Shown piece after piece: positions 26,875-32,257 of a stretch of DNA of 41,461 nt. The stretch comes from Myxococcales bacterium. Its GTDB lineage: Bacteria; Myxococcota_A; SURF-8. Where the stretch lies: assembly GCA_003598065.1 (NCBI GenBank), contig QZKR01000098.1, forward strand, positions 1 through 41,461. The letters run 5' to 3'. The first letter of the stretch is position 1; every line of letters begins with the position of its first letter. Made by a program: the position numbers and the translations under genes. Below the pieces are notes generated by a model. That model was given only the letters and a program-made list of their open reading frames with translations. It made no database searches and had not been told where the DNA came from.

Positions 26875-27050
26875 CCTGCATCCACGGTTACGGCTTACTG
26901 AGGTTGTGTATCGGCGACCAGGGCGTTGCGCAAGGGTTTCGCCGGTCGGCGCGGCCCGCCCGGACAAAACAAGTCGATGAGCGCCCGATCGCGGCGCGAG
27001 CTAGTTCGAGCGAACGGAGAGCGAGTGCGGCGCGTCAGACGCGGGAAGGA

Positions 27051-27152
27051 TCACGGGGGACAGGCCCTCACAAAACGGGCGGGGCCATCGCCGGAGACCA
27101 TTGCGGCGCGGGAGAGGTCGAATCTGATTTTGTCGGCATCGCGGTTCTTCAT
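27051..27152 (-). CDS. Possible 33-residue small protein
   Basis: The ATG at 27150-27152 has GGAG about 12 bases upstream; TGA is at 27051-27053. The start MKNRDADKIRFDL is charged and the end is RACPP. There is no homologue I can recognise, and the unit could be the remnant of a larger gene or a chance frame. Confidence 0.2.
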   Translation of the reverse strand: MKNRDADKIRFDLSRAAMVSGDGPARFVRACPP

Positions 27153-27236
27153 GTACGCTATCGCTCCTTCAAGAGCGCTCTTCTACAATGGATTACCCAT
27201 CAGGTCAAGGGAACTCTTGATCTTGCCGCCGGCAGG

Positions 27237-27303
27237 GATGGGCAAATTCTCTACCCATCATTCCCGGCGCTCGTGAATTGATGGGGGACTACGCCTACTC
27301 CTA
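27237..27303. repeat. Palindromic repeat doublet, family C, copy 1 (degenerate)
   Basis: The hairpin GATGGGCAAA...TACCCATC is followed by a decayed second unit (TTGATGGGGGACTACG). It is the same element as the better preserved copy at 28873-28948, with shared spacer CCGGCG.TC.TGA. Confidence 0.65.
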
Positions 27304-27341
27304 CACGTTTACCCTCTGTCACATTTCAGGAAATTGGAGGC

Positions 27342-27536
27342 TTAGGCGTTCGAGGCGATGGGATTCTTCTCCGGCGCGCTCTTCTTCGGCTTGGCGAACG
27401 GACTGGATTTCGCCAGGCGCTTGAAATAGGCGATTTCCTCCTCGTGCGTCATATTCTTGATCTCTTCGTAAATTCGTTCCTGCGCTCGCCGCTTGAAGGC
27501 GATGCAGTCGAAGGATTTTCTAGTTCTCTTCTTCAT
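27342..27536 (-). CDS. Small protein, probable antitoxin of a PIN-domain toxin
   Basis: A 64-residue charged protein starting MKKRTRKSFDCIAFKRRAQERIYEEIKNM. The central HEEEIAYFKRLAK is a helical segment often seen in small genes encoded next to PIN toxins. The C-terminal third is Lys/Pro-rich and probably the toxin-wrapping tail. Its start overlaps the toxin stop by 17 bp, so translation is coupled. The order toxin-antitoxin is the less common one. The function is inferred from context and pattern. Confidence 0.6.
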   Translation of the reverse strand: MKKRTRKSFDCIAFKRRAQERIYEEIKNMTHEEEIAYFKRLAKSSPFAKPKKSAPEKNPIASNA

Positions 27537-27993
27537 CGGGGACCGCCTCCTTCGGGGAAAGGATGGTCAGAATCCCATATCCCATCCGCAGGTTGACCTG
27601 GTTGTACGCCTTGATCTTGTCGAGGCGCACGATGTGCTTGAAATTCCACGACACGATGGCGTCGGCGCGGGCAAGGGTGGCCAACGCGACGTGCGTGGCG
27701 TCGTCGATCCACTTTCGCCCCAAGACGCCCGCTTCCACGTAGGCATCCCGCAGTTCCAGCGCCGCCGGGACGATTTCCAGCCTTTCGATTCCGTCGGCGG
27801 GCAACGATTCGGCAAGGCCGCGTATCCTCTCCGGCGCGCCCAAAAGCTCGCCCGCGACCACGTCGCTGATGAGCCCGATCATGCGCCCTTCGCGGATCGC
27901 ACGGACTAGACGCACCGACTCCGCTTTGAATTCGGGGTCGAAACATCCTCCGAAAACCGACGTGTCCAGGTAGACTCGAAGCTTTCTCGCCAT
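27520..27993 (-). CDS. PIN-domain protein, probable VapC-like ribonuclease toxin
   Basis: A 157-residue PIN-fold protein. The first metal-binding Asp is in VYLDTSVFGGCFD at about residue 10. The acidic residue of VVAGELLGAPE and the pair in KWIDDATHVALATLA complete the usual acidic centre, followed by IVSWNFKHIVR. PIN proteins cleave RNA with divalent metal ions, and many are toxins. The gene has AAGGA before its ATG and a close promoter. It is upstream of the small probable antitoxin, so the two form a compact type II-like module in an accessory region. Confidence 0.8.
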   Translation of the reverse strand: MARKLRVYLDTSVFGGCFDPEFKAESVRLVRAIREGRMIGLISDVVAGELLGAPERIRGLAESLPADGIERLEIVPAALELRDAYVEAGVLGRKWIDDATHVALATLARADAIVSWNFKHIVRLDKIKAYNQVNLRMGYGILTILSPKEAVPDEEEN

Positions 27994-28012
27994 CGGTCGT
28001 CCTTTCGGGCCA

Positions 28013-28042
28013 ATTGTACCCGGCGACGCCCCGGGCCGTCAA
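28013..28042 (-). promoter_or_regulatory. Promoter of the toxin-antitoxin pair
   Basis: On the minus strand TTGACG (28037-28042), an 18-bp GC-rich spacer and TACAAT (28013-28018) lie 19 bp before the toxin ATG. The short leader would suit repression by the toxin-antitoxin complex, but no operator can be shown. Confidence 0.6.
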
Positions 28043-28119
28043 CCTAACAAGAAGACCTGGATTTTCGTTCTCGACTGGAGCCGTTTTAGTTGGCTCCTTC
28101 AGGAAGGCTTGTTTTCGAT

Positions 28120-28188
28120 GTGTGCCATGGCTTGCTCGCAAGCCATGCGCTCTCCATCCGTGAAATTATCTGCGGCATGCTTTGCAAG
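28120..28188. repeat. Palindromic repeat doublet, family A, copy 3 (truncated right end)
   Basis: The left hairpin, the spacer with GTGAAATTATCTGCG and the start of the right hairpin match the copy at 25087-25170 closely. The sequence then stops at GCATGCTTTGCAAG and gives way within 4 bp to a family B element. The missing right end suggests insertion or deletion at this junction. Confidence 0.75.
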
Positions 28189-28192
28189 TATT

Positions 28193-28273
28193 GTAGGTCG
28201 GGCATTTTTTTTGCCCGACATCTTTGTTGTTTTTGAATGGAAAAAGGCAGGTCGGGCAAATGTCATGCCCGAC
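28193..28273. repeat. Palindromic repeat doublet, family B, copy 1
   Basis: Two hairpins occur: GTAGGTCGGGCA, a T-run, then TGCCCGAC; and CAGGTCGGGCA...TGCCCGAC. They are separated by a T-rich spacer. A third half-unit, TGTCGGGCTA, follows at about 28292-28301 and overlaps the stop codon of the acetyltransferase gene. Confidence 0.75.
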
Positions 28274-28298
28274 AAACAAACGCTTATGAAATGTCGGG

Positions 28299-28823
28299 CT
28301 AATCCAGATGCTTTGTGATCGACAGGATCGAGGGATCGTCAGGAATATTGGTTTCTGCAAAGCCCATTTGCTTGCCGAACTTGCGCATGGCCGAGTTGCT
28401 TTTAAGCACTGAGCCAGATATTTGTTTTACCCCGCTTGCTTGAAGGTGACTTATCAAGGCCTTCATCAGCCTCGTCCCAATGCCGCGCTTTTGCCATTTG
28501 TCCGCAACGACAATCGCAAACTCGCAGTTCGCCCGATCCGGATCGATCACGTATCGCGCCACTCCGATTTCTTCTTCGCCCGATTCTCCACCGCGCAGGA
28601 CAATCAGGGCGACCGCGTTTCGCGAATCGGGTTCCGTAAAGTATTTTAATTCTTTCTTGCTGAGGTCTTTGATCGTGCCATGAAAACGGAAATAGCTGGA
28701 CTGAGCGGAAAGTCCCTGTACGAACGCCTGCTCTCTGGCGGCATCGGCAGGTGCGATATGGCGCAGCATCAGCTTCGTGCCATCGGCAAGTGTCCAGGTT
28801 CCTTCACTATCGTCTTGACCCAT
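28299..28823 (-). CDS. GNAT-family N-acetyltransferase
   Basis: A 174-residue acetyl-CoA-dependent acetyltransferase. The acetyl-CoA binding loop is WQKRGIGTRLMKALI (about residues 111-125), preceded by ANCEFAIVVADKWQ. The N-terminal part, LADGTKLMLRHIAPADAAR, and SYFRFHGTIKDLS resemble the GNAT domain of Pat/acetyl-CoA synthetase-linked acetyltransferases, so protein-lysine acetylation is a possible role. No regulatory cyclic-nucleotide domain is attached. The stop codon lies within a remnant of a family B repeat, which may have trimmed the gene's 3' end. Base composition is lower in GC than in the housekeeping genes. Confidence 0.8.
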   Translation of the reverse strand: MGQDDSEGTWTLADGTKLMLRHIAPADAAREQAFVQGLSAQSSYFRFHGTIKDLSKKELKYFTEPDSRNAVALIVLRGGESGEEEIGVARYVIDPDRANCEFAIVVADKWQKRGIGTRLMKALISHLQASGVKQISGSVLKSNSAMRKFGKQMGFAETNIPDDPSILSITKHLD

Positions 28824-28872
28824 GATATGACCTCACAATCATTGTTAAGGTACGGATAACATCTTGAGAACG

Positions 28873-28948
28873 GATGGGCAAATTCTTTACCCATTATTTC
28901 CGGCGATCATGAGTTTGATGGGTAACAAGTTACCCATCCTACGCTACT
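28873..28948. repeat. Palindromic repeat doublet, family C, copy 2
   Basis: The hairpin GATGGGCAAA...TTTACCCAT and the hairpin GATGGGTAAC...GTTACCCATC are joined by a spacer with CCGGCG. The end reads CCTACGCTAC. It is the better preserved partner of 27237-27303. Confidence 0.75.
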
Positions 28949-28966
28949 ACCAGGTGCTTCATCATA

Positions 28967-29037
28967 GTAGGTCGGGTAACTCGTTACCCGACAATTCTTA
29001 TCTTTTCTTTGTCGGGTAAAATATTTACCCGACCTAC
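28967..29037. repeat. Palindromic repeat doublet, family B, copy 2
   Basis: The outer ends GTAGGTCGGGTAA and TTTACCCGACCTAC are complementary. Inside are two hairpins, GTCGGGTAAC...GTTACCCGAC and GTCGGGTAAA...TTTACCCGAC, separated by a T-rich spacer as in copy 1. It sits 43 bp downstream of the AT-rich membrane protein gene and could terminate its transcript. Confidence 0.8.
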
Positions 29038-29080
29038 CCGGCTAAACAGGCCGCGCGCCAAGACCAAGTATCGAGAATGA

Positions 29081-30748
29081 TTATTTATTATTCATATTTA
29101 CAATACCCTCGCAGGCTCGTTTATTGCCGTTTCCGCAGAATTTCCCCAGAATTTCAGAAGCAGTTTTTGTATCTCTCTTCACGCCCTCACCATTATGATA
29201 GCAAATACCCATGTTAATGCAGCTATTATCGTCGCCCTTTTCGCATCCCTCAGAAAAGAAAGAAAACGCAATCTGGAGTCTGTTATTTCTGTTAATGTCA
29301 TTTAGTGGAATACCAGGTTCATTAAAGTAATAAGCCAACCCATAACGGCCACAAGCTTGGCCAACATTTTTCGTGCATGCTTCTCTGTACAGCCAAAATG
29401 CTAGTTTTGAGTCCTTCTGTATATTATTTCCATTTTCATATTCAATAGCCAATCGGTTACAAGCTTCGCCGTGTCCGGCTTTACAGGCCTTACCGAACAT
29501 TTCAATTGCCCTCTGCATATCCAATTCCACGCCCTGACCTTCGGAATAAATTAAGCCTAGCTTGAAACAACGCCAGTCATTTCCATTCGCGCAAGATTTT
29601 TCACAATAAGAAAACGCCATCTTGCGATCCTGAGGAACTCCTTTTCCATCAAAGTACATATCACATAGAACTGAGCAACCCGAAGCTTCAAGCTGGTCGC
29701 ACTGCTTTGAAGCTAATTGAAATTCTGTAGCCTCTTTCGTAACTATTCCCTGTTCGTCCCAAGCAATCCAATGACCGGTTAGTACTCCCGCTTGGTAGGA
29801 TATTTCTTGTTTCTTCGCTCCGTTCTTGTGCCAATAAGTCCAAATCCCGTCGAATTTTTCCCTTATAATATTTCCCTCTTTTTCTATCTGGCCATTCTCA
29901 TAATAGAAAGTCCACAAACCCTTTTGCTCGCTTTCCTCACGCGTGCCTTCCATTCTCTTGTTTCCCGTTTCGTGCCAGCTAATCCAATGACCAGTCATTT
30001 TTCCGTTGTTGAATTCACCACGCTCCTTCAGCGTCCCGTTATCGTACCAGCTTTGATAAGGGCCATGCCTTACAAAAGTTCCACTCTCGCCCTGTTTCTG
30101 GCACCACTGCTCGAAACCATTAGGCGGGGCCTGCCCAACAAGATCGGTTCCCCAGGGGCATGGACCTTTGAAATAATAAATTGTATACGCGCCAGCGGCC
30201 AAACCTAGCACCACAATTACGCATAATAGAAAATATCGACTGTACCGGTTGGTCTTGATAAGCCAAACTATTCTACGGAAATACCCTAGATCTGGAAACT
30301 TGAAAGAAAATTTCCCGTCAAACAAAGGACTCATTCCAGCTGACGCAAGGATGCAGCCAACCCCTGCAAATAATACGGCCCATCCCCACTGTATTTGAAC
30401 TGTTTGCGCGGCAGCACTTGCGAGATTTTCGGCAATTTCCTTGAAAGGATTCCCTTCAAGGGCTTTTGTTGTGTCAGGTGCCGTTTCGTGGAGTGCCGCT
30501 TGCAATTTTACAAAAGTGTACATCATTATGCCAAGACTGCTAATACCGGTAACCCAAAGCCATTTATACTTTTCCAGTAGAACTAATACAAGAGTTGCAA
30601 CCGCCAACGGAAGTATGTATACACCTTCGCCCCTTCCGTTTCCTATGTAATTTACATTGCCGACAATCGGAATGCTGATTATTGGCGCAAAGATCCCGCA
30701 AAACAACAACCCTGCTCCAACAATTCCGATGAGTTTCTGATTGTTCAT
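29081..30748 (-). CDS. Membrane protein with YwqK/MORN-like and Sel1-like repeats
   Basis: A 555-residue protein of unusually low GC. The N-terminal about 210 residues hold about five membrane helices (such as LIGIVGAGLLFCGIFAPII and YFLLCVIVVLGLAAGAYTI). The middle (about 225-345) has YwqK/MORN-like units with repeated GxWxxWxxNGxxxxE patterns, for example HWISWHETGNKRMEG and GIWTYWHKNGAKK. The C-terminal half (about 345-555) has Sel1-like repeats of the Cys-containing Hcp type, for example GEACNRLAIEYENG, with Cys pairs in several units. AAAAGGAAAG precedes the ATG. Both repeat kinds mediate protein interactions; no enzyme domain is visible. The composition suggests horizontal transfer. Confidence 0.75.
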   Translation of the reverse strand: MNNQKLIGIVGAGLLFCGIFAPIISIPIVGNVNYIGNGRGEGVYILPLAVATLVLVLLEKYKWLWVTGISSLGIMMYTFVKLQAALHETAPDTTKALEGNPFKEIAENLASAAAQTVQIQWGWAVLFAGVGCILASAGMSPLFDGKFSFKFPDLGYFRRIVWLIKTNRYSRYFLLCVIVVLGLAAGAYTIYYFKGPCPWGTDLVGQAPPNGFEQWCQKQGESGTFVRHGPYQSWYDNGTLKERGEFNNGKMTGHWISWHETGNKRMEGTREESEQKGLWTFYYENGQIEKEGNIIREKFDGIWTYWHKNGAKKQEISYQAGVLTGHWIAWDEQGIVTKEATEFQLASKQCDQLEASGCSVLCDMYFDGKGVPQDRKMAFSYCEKSCANGNDWRCFKLGLIYSEGQGVELDMQRAIEMFGKACKAGHGEACNRLAIEYENGNNIQKDSKLAFWLYREACTKNVGQACGRYGLAYYFNEPGIPLNDINRNNRLQIAFSFFSEGCEKGDDNSCINMGICYHNGEGVKRDTKTASEILGKFCGNGNKRACEGIVNMNNK

Positions 30749-30859
30749 TTGCTTTCCTTTTAATCAATTGGCTGCCTGATTTGTCAAATTTAATGTCTAT
30801 ATCAACAAGCGTCCCTCTTCGGGTTCTAGCCTTTAATCAGGCCGGGTGGCCTGCTTGAG

Positions 30860-30935
30860 GTGTGCCATGCTTGGAGCTTACGACAAGCATGTTTTTTCTT
30901 CACATGCCTGTCGCTGGGCTCCAGGCATGCCACAC
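30860..30935. repeat. Palindromic repeat doublet, family A, copy 4
   Basis: The left unit GTGTGCCATGCTTGGAGCTT...CAAGCATG is almost identical to the copy at 9289. The right unit CATGCCTG...CAGGCATG has the same plan but changed arms, and the end GCATGCCACAC is the same. It is 22 bp downstream of the TIR-like gene stop. Confidence 0.8.
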
Positions 30936-30957
30936 CCTCACGCACGTTTCCTCAGGT

Positions 30958-31959
30958 TCATACAGGCCGCCCGCCCGTTATGTTTGCAGCATCTACAATT
31001 TCGGGGTAGTAACGTACCAATGAGGTAACATAAATTCCCCATGCTTCCCAGATAGCGAGAACATCATCCTCAATGATCCTTACCTGTTTTTCGTAAATCT
31101 GGTCATAGTTTTCGATGTATCGATCGGTAGCTTTTGCCGTTATAATAAGTCGCTCGGAATTGCCGGGCATTGGAACCATTTCAATTGCAATATCGGGTAA
31201 ATATTTTGCAACGGCTTTAGTGAAATTGGTATGTGGTACGGCTAAGTCATCAGAAACGAATTTGTTTTCGGGCTTTTCGGAATTGAACAAGTACTCCCTG
31301 AAATGGTTGATGGTGCTTCTTTCCTCATATTGTGGATAGTTCCATCGAGTTATTTTCCAATCGCTCAACCAGTCAGAGTTAACCATCTTCCAGAGTCTTT
31401 TTGCAGCTAAAAAGTCTGTGTCGGAAAATATTTCTCCTCCCTTGGGGAATTCGATAGCTAAGGAAATGGCATTGACTAAATCTTTCACCAATGCCTCTTT
31501 AATCTCTCTTTTCTCCTCCGGTTGGGTTTCTTCAATGAGGCTGTAAGTTATTGGAAATCTTCTATGACCCAAGTCAAAAGGCAGATCCTTGGGAGTACAA
31601 CCGTTCGCATTATTCATAACACCAATTATTCGTTGCCATCCCAGTACCGGGAGGGCGTAGCCAAACTCTATCAAGACATTGGCATTGGGAGAGGGTTTTG
31701 GATCAAGACTTACTATTGTGCAGTCCCAGATGAAAACATCTGAACTGCGTATTTTCTGGAGGATAGTATCTGTCACTGCCGGGGTGCCACTAACTCCCGC
31801 AGTGTCGTGATCGACGGTAATCCTTACCGTACCTGATTCGTTTATTCTCCTTGCAGCTTTGTCAATACATTCTCCAATGAAACTCCGGTTAATACGAGTA
31901 GGTGAGTTGGACTGCCATGACCAAAATATTGTCAAGTTACTTGGATTGGTTTCACTCAT
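30958..31959 (-). CDS. TIR/nucleoside-deoxyribosyltransferase-fold protein, possible defence effector
   Basis: A 333-residue AT-rich gene. The first about 150 residues have a Rossmann-like TIR/deoxyribosyltransferase pattern: strand LTIFWSWQSNSPTRINR, VDHDTAGVSGTPAVTDTI, SSDVFIWDC and NANVLIEFGYALPVLGWQR, where the Glu after VLI is the best candidate for an NAD- or nucleoside-cleaving residue. DLPFDLGHRRFPITYSL closes that region. The C-terminal half is unrecognised. Proteins with this N-terminal pattern often occur in defence neighbourhoods, as I recall them, so an abortive-infection role is plausible but unproven. It starts within the stop of a 51-residue gene (TAATG), with GGAGG before the ATG. 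Confidence 0.65.
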   Translation of the reverse strand: MSETNPSNLTIFWSWQSNSPTRINRSFIGECIDKAARRINESGTVRITVDHDTAGVSGTPAVTDTILQKIRSSDVFIWDCTIVSLDPKPSPNANVLIEFGYALPVLGWQRIIGVMNNANGCTPKDLPFDLGHRRFPITYSLIEETQPEEKREIKEALVKDLVNAISLAIEFPKGGEIFSDTDFLAAKRLWKMVNSDWLSDWKITRWNYPQYEERSTINHFREYLFNSEKPENKFVSDDLAVPHTNFTKAVAKYLPDIAIEMVPMPGNSERLIITAKATDRYIENYDQIYEKQVRIIEDDVLAIWEAWGIYVTSLVRYYPEIVDAANITGGRPV

Positions 31960-32114
31960 TAATTGAATTCCTCCGATAATCGCACCACCGCTTGTGCAGC
32001 AGGACTATGCGATCCTATTAGCTGGATCAGCCAATTCACACCATTGCTGCAAATTTCTTTGACGAACCCGCCAGCAGCCCCTGCAACGGCAGCAGTAAGA
32101 ATTAATTCATGCAT
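31959..32114 (-). CDS. 51-residue small hydrophobic protein coupled to the TIR-like gene
   Basis: The ATG at 32112-32114 has GAAGG about 8 bases upstream, and the TAA at 31959-31961 shares one base with the start of the TIR-like gene. The protein begins MHELILTAAVAGAAGGFVKE, a Gly/Ala-rich, mildly hydrophobic helix that could insert in a membrane or pack as a dimer. It continues with CSNGVNWLIQLIG and ends in an acidic tail. I recognise no family. Coupling and small size suggest a regulator, inhibitor or sensor for the TIR-like protein (inference). An alternative start 4 bases inside is out of frame. Confidence 0.6.
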   Translation of the reverse strand: MHELILTAAVAGAAGGFVKEICSNGVNWLIQLIGSHSPAAQAVVRLSEEFN

Positions 32115-32187
32115 ATTTTTGCCTTCTAGCTAAGCATTTAATTTTCAGGGCAGAGAAAACTCGCCCATCATCCGATTAAAACTGCCT

Positions 32188-32213
32188 CCGGAGCGCATTT
32201 CCATGCGCTCCGG
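32188..32213 (-). terminator. Hairpin downstream of nrdJ, probable terminator
   Basis: A perfect 11-bp stem (CCGGAGCGCAT at 32188-32198 with 32203-32213) has a 4-nt loop. It lies 44 bp after the nrdJ stop and, on the minus strand, is followed by a short T-run 6 bases later. The T-run is imperfect, so termination may be partial, which would let nrdJ transcripts reach the small-protein/TIR-like genes. Confidence 0.6.
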
Positions 32214-32257
32214 CGCGTCGCTACATTTCTCAATGGTGTGAAATCGAGATGCTACGC

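Larger units (their letters stand above)
26875..27341. other. 467-bp gap with no secure gene
   Basis: This stretch lies between prfC and the antitoxin. It holds a repeat element at 27237-27303 and a weak 33-codon frame on the minus strand (27051-27152, with GGAG before the ATG, beginning MKNRDADKIRFDL). Several longer frames in the plus direction look like random open frames with atypical composition. I see no terminator or promoter that I would defend. Confidence 0.5.

Noticed and set aside
26926..27276. 116-codon frame on the plus strand between prfC and the antitoxin
   Set aside because: Arg-rich, no recognisable domain; its end runs into repeat sequence.
28109..28318. 69-codon frame on the plus strand
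   Set aside because: It is the translation of family A and B repeat hairpins.
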